DNA from: Vulcanimicrobiota bacterium
Lineage (GTDB): Bacteria > Vulcanimicrobiota > Vulcanimicrobiia > Vulcanimicrobiales > Vulcanimicrobiaceae
Assembly (NCBI GenBank): GCA_013036105.1
Contig: JAAXCX010000003.1
Coordinates: 146,758-210,757, forward strand
DNA: 64,000 nt
Direction: 5' to 3'
The notes under the pieces were generated by a model. It worked only from the letters and a program-made list of their open reading frames with translations, had not been told where the DNA came from and did no database searches. The position numbers and the translations under genes were made by a program. Of the stretch, positions 7,954 to 16,315 are shown one piece after another. Each line of letters begins with the position of its first letter. Positions within the stretch are counted from its first letter, which is position 1.

Positions 7954-9263
7954 AAGGCCGCTTCGCCGCCGGCATCGTCGCGTTCGCACTTGCCACGGCG
8001 GTAGTCGCGGCGGGCGGAACGCTGCCCGAGTTTTTTATACAGCTTCGTGATCCCAATCTGTTGGGCGGCAGCATCTACGCATGGCTGCTGCATACGTTCG
8101 GGTTTTCGTTCGTACTGGGTGCGTGCGCCGCGATCACCGCCGCCGCACTCCTGATCGCCGCGTGGCGCACGCGGCTGCGCGGCGCCTCAGATTGGCACGT
8201 GGGTTTGGCGGCCGTTTTTATCGCGCTCTGCCTTATCGGACGCCTCGGCGTGAGCCTCGATCCGATCGCTTGGCTGTGCGCGGCAGTAATCTGCCTGCTG
8301 CTCGATCGCGACGACCTTTGGAGCGCAGCTGCTATCGTCACTGTAGTCGCGCTGTGGTCGCTACTGCAGGGTGGAGCGACGCTAGGCGCGCTGCTCGTTT
8401 CGCTCGCGGCGATCGCGAAGCTCGTGGAACAGAAGCAATTCGATACCGCCGTCGCGCGGAGGTTCTGCGCGGCCGGCGCGTGCATCGCGGTTTCGCTCGT
8501 ACAAGTGCATTCGGGCATACTCGCCGGGTATGGCGCTCACGCGCTCTATCTCGATTCGCTCCTCGGCGGTTCGCAGCGCGACCGTTTATGGGTCGGAGCA
8601 ATCTCCCCGCGGGACCTGGGCTTCGCCGGGATCGTCATCGTGGCCGGATGGTACGGAATCCGCCGGCGCGGACGTCTCGGAGATGCGTTCGTTTTCTTCG
8701 CGCTGCTTCTGCTCTCGTTGGCGGACGCGCGTAACCTGCCGTTTTTCGGGATCGTTGCGGCGCCCGTCGTCGTCGACGCGCTTGCGAGCTACTATGTTGA
8801 AAGGCGCGAACGGCCCTCGGGCTCGCTCGCCGCATACGCGTTCGCGTTCTCGGCGGCAGCCTGCGCGTTCGTCGCCGTTATCACGGCGGTTGAGCCGAAA
8901 ACGATCGCGTGGCCCAGTTCAAGCGTTGCTCCGCTCTTAAGCTCTTTGCTGCATCAACCGGGCCGCCACAACATTCTGTGCGTTCAGCCGCGCTGGTGCG
9001 ATGCCGCGTCGCTCGTGCGTTCGCGCGGGCTCACGGTGGTGCTGGATGACCGGGGCGGCCTCGCGGCGCCGCTTGCGCGACGCGTTCAACGGGACGTGTC
9101 CGATGCGATTGGAAATTGGCAGGAAGATCTGCGTCGCGCAAACGTCGACGCGATTCTCGCCGATCAGGACAGCCGCCTCATTTCACTGCTTCATGCCGAC
9201 GGATGGGAAAGTACGATCTCTTCCGGCGGCGCCATCCTGTTGCAGAAGATGGGAAGGCAATGA
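7950..9263 (+). CDS. Multi-spanning membrane protein of unknown function (paralogue of next gene)
   Basis: 437 residues from the GTG at 7950 (an earlier in-frame start lies inside DUF192). About ten hydrophobic segments occupy residues 5-345. A soluble C-terminal domain of about 95 residues follows (NILCVQPRWCDAASL, VVLDDRGG, NVDAILAD, LLHADGWE). The overall plan, with a C-terminal Cys/Trp motif, a D-R-G strand and a VDA..L strand, matches the next gene. I recall this layout from membrane proteins resembling GT39/PMT-like enzymes, but no catalytic residues are evident. Function unknown; its place at the end of the Tad operon suggests a surface role. Confidence 0.72.
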   Translation: MKGRFAAGIVAFALATAVVAAGGTLPEFFIQLRDPNLLGGSIYAWLLHTFGFSFVLGACAAITAAALLIAAWRTRLRGASDWHVGLAAVFIALCLIGRLGVSLDPIAWLCAAVICLLLDRDDLWSAAAIVTVVALWSLLQGGATLGALLVSLAAIAKLVEQKQFDTAVARRFCAAGACIAVSLVQVHSGILAGYGAHALYLDSLLGGSQRDRLWVGAISPRDLGFAGIVIVAGWYGIRRRGRLGDAFVFFALLLLSLADARNLPFFGIVAAPVVVDALASYYVERRERPSGSLAAYAFAFSAAACAFVAVITAVEPKTIAWPSSSVAPLLSSLLHQPGRHNILCVQPRWCDAASLVRSRGLTVVLDDRGGLAAPLARRVQRDVSDAIGNWQEDLRRANVDAILADQDSRLISLLHADGWESTISSGGAILLQKMGRQ

Positions 9264-10672
9264 GGATCGCCTGGGCCGTTATCGCCATCTTCGGCGCGCG
9301 CTTTGCTGCGATCGCCTGGCATTATCGCGGTCAAGACGCCGACCTCGCCTGGCAACAATGGCTGGGCAACCAAGTGCTCACGCTGCACCGCATTCCGTCA
9401 GCGCTAGGCCTTGAAACATTTACGGCGTCCGGTGCTCATTGGGTCGCCCAAGAGTGGCTGTTTAGCACGGCCGTCGCTGCAACGATTTCTACGGATCGCT
9501 ATTATCTGCTCGCGATTGCCGTCGCCCTCGCGGCAGCCTGCGCGCTCGCGGTGACGGCTTGGCGCGCGCGCCGGCGCGGCGCTTCGCCGTTCGCTACGGC
9601 ACTCACGGTCGCGCTGGTCGGATTTACGATGATGCAATCCTTCGGCGTGCGCGCGCAGATCTTCGGATGGGCGCTCCTGGCCGTCATCATGCTCTTGCTC
9701 GACTTAGAGTCCCCCCTAATATTCTTGATCATCCCGCTGACGGTTCTGTGGGCGAACATTCACGCCAGCGCGCTCATCGTGCCCGCGCTTGTGGGAATCT
9801 GGGCACTTGGCACGGCAATCGAGGACCGCGGCTGGACGCCGCGCGTGGAGCGCAACGTGGTGCTGACATTCGGGACGTGTCTCGCCGTTTTGCTGACGCC
9901 GTTCTCCTGGCACTTGCCGGCTTATGCAGTTGCGTTGCAAACGAGCGCAATACGCGCCTCGATCAGTGAATGGCGGCCGCCCGATATCACGATTACGTCT
10001 TTTTCGGCCGGCTTGCTGCCGCTCATAGCGATGGGATGCTTCTTCGGGATCGCCGCCCCGCGCGAGCGCTGGCGCGACGGAATGCTGTTCGCGGTTACGA
10101 CGGTCCTTGCGTTCACCGCGATCCGGCATATGTCTCTTTGCGCGATCGTTATCGCGCCGATGGTCGCGCAGCGTTTGAGCAGCGCGATCCCGCAGCATGC
10201 GCGACTAAACGTCGTGCTCAGCGAACGGTTCAGTCAGGGCCTCATCATCACTTCGAGCGTTCTCGCCGCGATACTCATCATCGTTACGCTCAACCAAGCG
10301 CCGGCGATCGCGCGTTCGTCCTTGCCCGAGACCGCGATCACCCGGATTGCGCAATCGCCCGGCGTGCACAAACTCTACTGCGAAGACTTCGCTTGGTGCA
10401 GTTTAGCGCTGCCGCAAAAGAACGTGCGCGTCTTCCTCGATGGCAGGTGCGACCCGTTTCCGGCTGCGGTCTGGCGCGCCTATCTCGATGTTGAAAACGT
10501 CACGCCGCGTTGGTCGGCCGTTCTCGACAAGTACTCCGTCGATGCCGTGTTAACGAAACCGGGAAGACCGCTGGCCCAAGTGCTGGCCCTACGCGCCGGC
10601 TGGCGCGTCTTCTACCGAGACGCCCGCTACGTCGTTTTTACGCGTGACGGCGTACGCACCGCAGAGCGCTAA
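9260..10672 (+). CDS. Multi-spanning membrane protein with C-terminal DGR domain
   Basis: 470 residues from the ATG at 9260 (ATGA overlap with the previous gene). About eleven hydrophobic segments, with early polar motifs RGQDADLAWQQWLGNQ and GAHWVAQEWLF in the first loop. The soluble C-terminal domain carries KLYCEDFAWCSL, RVFLDGRCDPF and VDAVLTK, and ends GWRVFYRDARYVVF. Proteins with this loop-plus-C-terminus resemble lipid-linked sugar transferases of the GT-C fold, yet I cannot assign a reaction. Its last 84 bases overlap the 3' end of the convergent gene at 10589. Confidence 0.72.
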   Translation: MRIAWAVIAIFGARFAAIAWHYRGQDADLAWQQWLGNQVLTLHRIPSALGLETFTASGAHWVAQEWLFSTAVAATISTDRYYLLAIAVALAAACALAVTAWRARRRGASPFATALTVALVGFTMMQSFGVRAQIFGWALLAVIMLLLDLESPLIFLIIPLTVLWANIHASALIVPALVGIWALGTAIEDRGWTPRVERNVVLTFGTCLAVLLTPFSWHLPAYAVALQTSAIRASISEWRPPDITITSFSAGLLPLIAMGCFFGIAAPRERWRDGMLFAVTTVLAFTAIRHMSLCAIVIAPMVAQRLSSAIPQHARLNVVLSERFSQGLIITSSVLAAILIIVTLNQAPAIARSSLPETAITRIAQSPGVHKLYCEDFAWCSLALPQKNVRVFLDGRCDPFPAAVWRAYLDVENVTPRWSAVLDKYSVDAVLTKPGRPLAQVLALRAGWRVFYRDARYVVFTRDGVRTAER

Positions 10673-12019
10673 CGAGACCAAGCCGGTCCAGGTCGGCAGT
10701 TTCGGGATCCACCACACCAATCCGGCGCTCGAGGTTTGATCCGAGATATGCTGCGCCCAAGACGCTTCGGCGAGGAGCGGATCGAGCGACGCCTGCGCCG
10801 CATGCGGTGCAGTTTGCGGACCCAGATGCCACGCGACCAGGATGGCCGCAGAACAAAATAGCGCCGCGCCGAGCCCCAGCCGCAGCGACGACTGCACGGA
10901 GCCGCGCAGCACGACCAGCGCGATCGCGATCGTTCCGGCCACGACTGGTACGACCAGTGCCGGCTGCGTAACGATTGACTGCCACGGAAGCGCCACGAGC
11001 ACCAGCGAGACCGCCGCGAATCTTTGCGCGATCAGGCGCGTGCGCGCGTAAAGCAGCAATGCCGCCGGAAAGGCCAGCGTGATCTCGCTGTAATGAATAA
11101 ACGATCCGAACGTTACGGCAAGCGCCGCCGGAATCAGCAAGAGGAACGCGGGATCTGCAAACCGGCGCGCCGCTGCGCCGGCCAGCCAAACACCGAGAAC
11201 GACGGAGAGCAGATAAGAAAGATTTCCCGCAGCCAAAGCAACTCGGTCCGGCGCGCCCAAACCTTGCGCGAACCACGTCATGCTGTACTGCGTAACGAAA
11301 CCGATCTCCGATGCGGCGTGGTTGGGCAGGACGCGCGTGAAGTAGGATATCGCCAATTGCGGACCGCCGATCGTCAGGTCGATCGCGGCAAGTGCGGCGC
11401 AGAGCAGCGCAACCGGCAGGCGTACCGCGCGATGCCAAATGAAGAGCGCCAAAAAGACCGGCAGCGCAACGTGCGGCAGCAAAGCGACGACGGCAAGCGC
11501 CGCGATCAGCGGCGCGTTTACGCCCCGCCGCAGCGCGAGTGCTGCGGCGGCCAGCGCGGCGAAAATAACCGGCGCGAGTTCCCCGTACGGAATCACCGCA
11601 ACGCTGAAAGCGACGGCAAGCAGCGTCAAAACCGCGTAAGGCGGACGCTGCGTCAACCGAGCCGTAAGAGCGCAAGCCGCTGCCGTGCACGCCAGCAGCA
11701 AAACAAACCACGCTACCGCAGCGAGCGGATACGGAAGCAGCGCGAAGATCGCGAACAGCGCCAGGGCGTAACCGGGAAAGGGGGCCGGCAGATCGACTTG
11801 ATCGCGTGCCGTGTGCAGTCCGAATGGCTGCGGCACTTGTTCGCAGTGCAGCAGCGGAGCCGCGGTATAGGGATTCGCTCCGTGCAAGAGTGTGGAGCCG
11901 CCGCAGTAGAACGCGCGAAAATCGCCCAGGAGCATGCGCCCCTGCGAATTGACGACGAGTTGCCAAGCTAAAACGGCGCACGCCGCGATCACGAGCGCGG
12001 CGAGAACCGGTTTACGCAC
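10589..12019 (-). CDS. GT87/DUF2029-like integral membrane protein (putative mannosyltransferase)
   Basis: 476 residues from a GTG start. Eleven or twelve hydrophobic segments. The first periplasmic loop has LLGDFRAFYCGG and LLHGANPYT, the signature of DUF2029/GT87 polyprenyl-phosphate-mannose-dependent transferases, where the Asp is proposed to be catalytic. The product would transfer a sugar outside the membrane. Co-directional with the upstream regulator gene, whose 3' end overlaps its start by 8 bases. Convergent with the Tad-side membrane protein. Family call moderately secure, substrate unknown. Confidence 0.75.
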   Translation of the reverse strand: MRKPVLAALVIAACAVLAWQLVVNSQGRMLLGDFRAFYCGGSTLLHGANPYTAAPLLHCEQVPQPFGLHTARDQVDLPAPFPGYALALFAIFALLPYPLAAVAWFVLLLACTAAACALTARLTQRPPYAVLTLLAVAFSVAVIPYGELAPVIFAALAAAALALRRGVNAPLIAALAVVALLPHVALPVFLALFIWHRAVRLPVALLCAALAAIDLTIGGPQLAISYFTRVLPNHAASEIGFVTQYSMTWFAQGLGAPDRVALAAGNLSYLLSVVLGVWLAGAAARRFADPAFLLLIPAALAVTFGSFIHYSEITLAFPAALLLYARTRLIAQRFAAVSLVLVALPWQSIVTQPALVVPVVAGTIAIALVVLRGSVQSSLRLGLGAALFCSAAILVAWHLGPQTAPHAAQASLDPLLAEASWAQHISDQTSSAGLVWWIPKLPTWTGLVSLALCGAYAVTRKNDVAGVSVEDAPAGA

Positions 12020-13610
12020 TATCGCGCTTGTTGCGTCTGCGTTCTTCGAGCGAAGCGGGGGCGGACGGAATGCGGTACTGCGGCGCCACTGTGCCGAGCA
12101 TCTTCACCAGCCCTTCAGAATCCGGACGCAACTTCGCGACACGATAAGCATAGTCCGCAGCGCCTTTCATGTCGCCTTCGTCGAACGCGAGCTGCGCGAG
12201 CCGTTCGAGGACGATGACGTAACGATCTTCGAGCAGTTGCGCGTGCGCTGCAAACCACGCTTCGGGCGCATCGGCTTCGAGCAGACGCCCGGCATAGAGT
12301 TCTTCCGCTGCGCGGTAACGCGCCGCCGCTTCTTCCAAGTCGCCGCGATCGAAGGCGCCGTCGCCATCGGCAACGTGCGCTCCAAAACGGCGCACGTCCG
12401 CCGCGATTTGCGAGAGCTCCAGCGCGACGTCGGGATCCGCGCGAAAGTAGCGTTCGACCACGGCGTAGCCCGTGATCGCCGCAATCGCCTTGCGGATGTT
12501 GCTGCAAGCCGTGCGCACGCTCTGCGCGGCCAGCTGACGGTCCGCGTCGGGCCAAAAAATCGAGGCGAGTTCGGTGCGGGTCGCCGACGCGGACGGTTTG
12601 AGAAGCAAGTATTTGACGATCTGCTGATCGCGTTTGCGGATCCATGCGATCTCGGTGCCGCCGATGCGCACTTCGAAGTGGCCGAACATGCGTGCAGACA
12701 TCGGAGCCAGCTGCGTTTGAGGTGAACGCGCCCGGCCTCCGCGCAGATGGCGGATCGGCCGCAGCGGACGGCAGCCGCCTGCGTCGTCGATCACGAAGAG
12801 CCCGGCAGCTTCGAGCCGCTGCAAGCGCTCCTCGTCGTCGGGCAGCGCACCCGCCATGACTCCCCGCAGCAGCGCGCGGTCTTCTTCGGCAGCGTTCTCA
12901 AGCTCGGCCGCGATGAATTCGGTGAAGAGCTGGCCGTAGCGCGTACGCCAGTTCTCGAACGCGCTATTAAGCGAACGGCCGTCCTCGGCTGCGCAGCGGA
13001 CCGCGCCGCACAGCACGATCGCCCAGCCGTCGCTTTCCTCGATCAGCCGTGAGACGTCGACGTCACTATGCGCCACGCCGCACGCTTCGGCGAGCAGCTG
13101 CGTCTCGGCGGCATCGAAGGCGAGTTTGCGCGAGTCGCAGAGCACTGCCAAGCCTCGCGCGATCCACGTTTTTGCATCCAGCGCGTCGCGCGCGCGCGCC
13201 GCGTAAATGAAACTGACGCTGTCGGGAGCGCTTTCGACGAGGCGGTGCAGATACGCGTTTGCCTGCGGCGTCGCGTTGTCGGCGTCGTCCACGATGAGTT
13301 CGACCGGACCGCGTAAACCTTGCAGCAGCGCAATTACGTCATCGAAGGATTGCGGAACGCGCGGCAGCGCGAGCCCCAAGGCCAATGCTTGAAAAAGCGC
13401 GGCCGGCCCGCACCCGGGCGGCAGCGCGCAATAGCCCGCTGCCATCGGGCTCTCGGGAATGTACTTTAAAAGAAGCGTCGTCTTACCGGATCCCGGGGGT
13501 GCGATCAAGAGCCGCACCGGAATTCCGGCGTGCGCTGCAAGCCAGCGTTCGAGCCGCGGACGCCTAACGGTGGAAGGCGCGAGCCGCGGAAGCGTTCGGG
13601 TCAGCGTCAT
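12012..13610 (-). CDS. MalT/SARP-like ATPase transcriptional regulator (winged helix plus BTAD)
   Basis: 532 residues. The N-terminal STAND-type ATPase is close to MalT, with Walker A APPGSGKTT near residue 40 and Walker B ELIVDDAD near residue 107. From about residue 310 a winged-helix segment (MFGHFEVRIGG, then REL-type ASIFWPDADR) leads into a bacterial transcriptional activator domain with helical repeats (AARYRAAEELYAGRLLEADAPEAW...). The order ATPase, DNA-binding, BTAD differs from classical SARPs (DNA-binding, BTAD, ATPase). It probably regulates the downstream GT87-like gene, which it overlaps. Ligand unknown. Confidence 0.8.
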   Translation of the reverse strand: MTLTRTLPRLAPSTVRRPRLERWLAAHAGIPVRLLIAPPGSGKTTLLLKYIPESPMAAGYCALPPGCGPAALFQALALGLALPRVPQSFDDVIALLQGLRGPVELIVDDADNATPQANAYLHRLVESAPDSVSFIYAARARDALDAKTWIARGLAVLCDSRKLAFDAAETQLLAEACGVAHSDVDVSRLIEESDGWAIVLCGAVRCAAEDGRSLNSAFENWRTRYGQLFTEFIAAELENAAEEDRALLRGVMAGALPDDEERLQRLEAAGLFVIDDAGGCRPLRPIRHLRGGRARSPQTQLAPMSARMFGHFEVRIGGTEIAWIRKRDQQIVKYLLLKPSASATRTELASIFWPDADRQLAAQSVRTACSNIRKAIAAITGYAVVERYFRADPDVALELSQIAADVRRFGAHVADGDGAFDRGDLEEAAARYRAAEELYAGRLLEADAPEAWFAAHAQLLEDRYVIVLERLAQLAFDEGDMKGAADYAYRVAKLRPDSEGLVKMLGTVAPQYRIPSAPASLEERRRNKRDSA

Positions 13611-13660
13611 GCAGGAGCTAGTATCGGCCTTCCTCCCCTCCGGCCTTAGCGAGCGTACGG

Positions 13661-13678
13661 ACCGCCCGACCGGGCGGT
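13661..13678 (-). terminator. Short GC hairpin between glutaredoxin and regulator genes
   Basis: ACCGCCCG (13661-13668) is complementary to CGGGCGGT (13671-13678). It lies in the 79-base gap between the glutaredoxin stop (13690) and the regulator start (13610), both on the reverse strand. There is no U-run after it, so it may be an attenuator or 3' stabiliser and not an intrinsic terminator. Confidence 0.35.
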
Positions 13679-13689
13679 GCTCAAACCGT

Positions 13690-13950
13690 TCAACCGCGCG
13701 GGGGAGAACCCCAGCCGGATCGCACGTATTGACCGTTAACGGTGATGGCCGGAACCGTCGGATCGCCGCCGGTCAGGGCCAGCATTCGCTCGCGCAATTC
13801 CGAATCGTTCGCAGCGTCGTAGAGCGTGTAAGGCGTGCCCACGCGATCGTAATGCTCCCGCGCCGCCCGGCAGTATGGGCACGATGGACTAACGTACATC
13901 TCGACCTTCATCCCCGGAGGGATGTGCTCAACGTCGAACTCCGCAGCCAT
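13690..13950 (-). CDS. Glutaredoxin-like protein (CPYC)
   Basis: 86 residues if started at the ATG at 13950, or 73 if started at the next ATG (13911), where the thioredoxin fold begins (KVEMYVSPSCPYCRAAREHY). It has the dithiol active site CPYC, the cis-proline TVPAITV and a GWG near the C terminus, so a monomeric glutaredoxin fold. It would reduce disulfides or glutathionylated proteins, perhaps with another low-molecular-weight thiol. The 13950 start shares a CATG palindrome with the divergent rsmI start. A second small glutaredoxin (CGYC) is at 38477. Confidence 0.85.
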   Translation of the reverse strand: MAAEFDVEHIPPGMKVEMYVSPSCPYCRAAREHYDRVGTPYTLYDAANDSELRERMLALTGGDPTVPAITVNGQYVRSGWGSPPRG

Positions 13951-14782
13951 GCCGCTCGTGTTCGTGCCGACTCCGCTGGGCAACCTTCGCGACATCACCC
14001 TGCGCGCGATCGACGTGCTCAAAGAGTGCGAGCTCGTGGTCGCGGAAGATTCGCGCGTCGCGCGCAGGCTGATCTCCGCGCTTTCGCTTCCCGGGAAAGA
14101 GATCCGCAGCTACCGCGAGCAGAACGCGCGCAGCGCGACCGGTCCGATCCTCGACCGCGCCCGCACGGCGCTCGTCGCCGTCGTTACCGACGCCGGCACG
14201 CCCGGCATTTCCGATCCCGGATCCGAGCTGGTCGCCGCGGCGCGTGAAGCGGGCATCGATATCGAAGTCTTGCCCGGACCCAACGCTGCGCTCGGCGCCG
14301 CGCTGCTCTCCGGATTTCCCATCGCGCGTTTTATCTTCGAGGGATTTCCGCCGCGCACGGCGTCCGCGCGTAAGGCTGCGCTGGAAGCCGCGCTTGCATT
14401 GAGAATTGCGAGCATCTGGTATGAATCGCCCAACCGTATTCGCGAGACGCTGCGAGAATTCGCGCAGCTCGATCCTTCGGCGCGCGTCTTTCTGCTGCGC
14501 GAATACACCAAGCGCTTCGAGCAGCAGCTCAGCGGCACGCCGGAAGAAGTCGCCGCCGCTCTGCCCGAGCGCGTGCGCGGCGAGATCACGCTGGTCGTCC
14601 TTCCGTCGCCCGCCAAGCCCATCTCGCACTCGACGCGCGAACTCGACGCGCGCATCGACGCGCTGCTGGAAGAGTCGCAAAGTGTCGCATCGGTCGCGAA
14701 GACGCTGGCGTCGCAAGGCTTCGGTGAGCGCAGCGTCATCTATGCGCGAGCGGGCAAGCGAAAACGCGCTCGCGGGGAATAG
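13949..14782 (+). CDS. rsmI: 16S rRNA 2'-O-ribose C1402 methyltransferase RsmI
   Basis: 277 residues. The start at 13949 gives PLVFVPTPLGNLRDITLRAIDVLK directly at the N terminus, as in RsmI orthologues; the ATG at 13922 has no room for a ribosome binding site. Further family motifs are VVAEDSR, the tetrapyrrole-methylase glycine loop VTDAGTPGISDPG near residue 80, and LPGPNAAL. RsmI uses S-adenosylmethionine to methylate C1402 in the ribosomal P site. Eight bases upstream of metG, so probably one transcript for translation genes. Confidence 0.93.
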   Translation: MPLVFVPTPLGNLRDITLRAIDVLKECELVVAEDSRVARRLISALSLPGKEIRSYREQNARSATGPILDRARTALVAVVTDAGTPGISDPGSELVAAAREAGIDIEVLPGPNAALGAALLSGFPIARFIFEGFPPRTASARKAALEAALALRIASIWYESPNRIRETLREFAQLDPSARVFLLREYTKRFEQQLSGTPEEVAAALPERVRGEITLVVLPSPAKPISHSTRELDARIDALLEESQSVASVAKTLASQGFGERSVIYARAGKRKRARGE

Positions 14783-14789
14783 CGACTAA

Positions 14790-16313
14790 GTGCGCTCTTT
14801 TTACGTCACGACGCCTATCTATTACATCAGCGGCGACCCGCACATCGGGCATGCCTATACGACGATCGTGGCTGACGTGTTAGCGCGCACCGCGCGCGCA
14901 GGAGGGGAAGCGCGCTTTCAGACAGGCACCGACGAGCACGGACAAAAAGTAGCCGACGCCGCCGCGGCCGCGGGTCAAACGCCGCAAGCGTGGTGCGACG
15001 CGCTCGTCCCGCGCTGGAAAGAACTCTTCGCGCTCTATAACGTGCAGTACGATGACTTCATCCGCACGACCGAGCCGCGCCACGAACGCGTCGTGCAGGC
15101 GGTCTTCGAAAAAATGCTCGCCAGCGGCGACGTGTATCTCGGCAAGTACGAGGGCTGGTACTGCGTCGACGACGAGACGTTTTGGCCGCAGGCAAAGCTT
15201 GTCGAAGGAAAATGCCCGACGTGCGGTCGCGCCGTGCAATGGCTCAGCGAAGACGACTGGTTCTTCCGCCTTTCGAAATATACGGCGCGGCTGAAAGAGC
15301 ATTTCCGCGCGCATCCCGATTGGGTGCGCCCACGCGCCGTGTACAACGAAATGACGGCGATACTCGATGAAGGTCTGGAAGACCTCAGCATCTCGCGCAG
15401 TAATTTTGATTGGGGCATACCGGTGCCTCAATCCGCCGAAAACATTTCCGGCAAAGCGGTGATCTACGTCTGGTTCGACGCGCTGCTCAACTATATTTCG
15501 GCGCTCGACTGGCCCGACGGCGCCCAGATGAAACAGTGTTGGCCCGCGAACGTGCAGCTCGTCGGAAAAGAGATCGCGCGCTTTCACACGCTGATTTGGC
15601 CCGCGATGCTCTGGAGCATCGGCGAACCTGCGCCCGAGCTCGTCTTCGCGCACGGCTGGATCACGCTCGAAGGCGAGAAGATCGGCAAGAGCCGCGGGAA
15701 CGCGGTCGATCCGTTTGCGCTCGCCGAGCGGTTCGGGGCCGACTCACTGCGCTATTTTCTCCTTCGCGAAGCGCCCTTCGGGAGCGACTTCTCTTACTCG
15801 GAAGAAAAGATCGTACAGCGCTACAACAGCGACCTGGGAAACGATTTGGGCAATTTGCTGCGCCGGTCGCTTTCGATGCTTGCGCAGTACCGCGAGAGTT
15901 TGGTGCCGCCGGCAGTATCTGGGGAACTTGCCGGGCGCTTCGCCGATTTGGGCCCACGCGTGCGCGATTTGATCTTACGCTTGCAGTTCCGCGAGGCACT
16001 CGAAGCAATCTGGGAGCTGGTCACTGCCCTCAACCGCGCCATCGACGAGCGCAAGCCGTGGGTCTTATATAAGGAAGAACAGGGCGCGGATCTGGACGCG
16101 CTCCTGTACGAGCTCTGCGAAGGGCTCCGCTGGCTCGCGATTCTTCTGGCGCCCTTCATGCCGGAACGGGCGCGCGAAATGTGGGCGCAGCTCGGCGCAG
16201 GCGAAGCGATCGACGCCGGGTGGGAGACGGCTTTACGCTGGGGCGGGTTGGCCGCCGGCACGCTGACCACGCCCGGAGACGCACTCTTTCCGCGAAAGGA
16301 ACCGGTGAGGTAA
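14790..16313 (+). CDS. metG: Methionyl-tRNA synthetase
   Basis: 507 residues, GTG start. Class I motifs: HIGH-type DPHIGHAY near residue 17 and KMSKS-type EKIGKSRGN near residue 295. A Cys cluster around residues 128-145 (WYCVDDETFW, CPTCGRAV) is the metal-binding knuckle region. The helical anticodon-binding domain follows. There is no C-terminal EMAPII/Trbp111 extension, so this is the short form of the enzyme. It charges tRNA-Met and initiator tRNA. The next gene begins 3 bases after its stop. Confidence 0.95.
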   Translation: MRSFYVTTPIYYISGDPHIGHAYTTIVADVLARTARAGGEARFQTGTDEHGQKVADAAAAAGQTPQAWCDALVPRWKELFALYNVQYDDFIRTTEPRHERVVQAVFEKMLASGDVYLGKYEGWYCVDDETFWPQAKLVEGKCPTCGRAVQWLSEDDWFFRLSKYTARLKEHFRAHPDWVRPRAVYNEMTAILDEGLEDLSISRSNFDWGIPVPQSAENISGKAVIYVWFDALLNYISALDWPDGAQMKQCWPANVQLVGKEIARFHTLIWPAMLWSIGEPAPELVFAHGWITLEGEKIGKSRGNAVDPFALAERFGADSLRYFLLREAPFGSDFSYSEEKIVQRYNSDLGNDLGNLLRRSLSMLAQYRESLVPPAVSGELAGRFADLGPRVRDLILRLQFREALEAIWELVTALNRAIDERKPWVLYKEEQGADLDALLYELCEGLRWLAILLAPFMPERAREMWAQLGAGEAIDAGWETALRWGGLAAGTLTTPGDALFPRKEPVR

Positions 16314-16315
16314 CC

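Noticed and set aside
13611..13689. Possible tRNA gene in a 79-base gap
   Set aside because: The length fits, but there is no anticodon arm, T-loop GTTC or acceptor pairing. It contains a short hairpin only.
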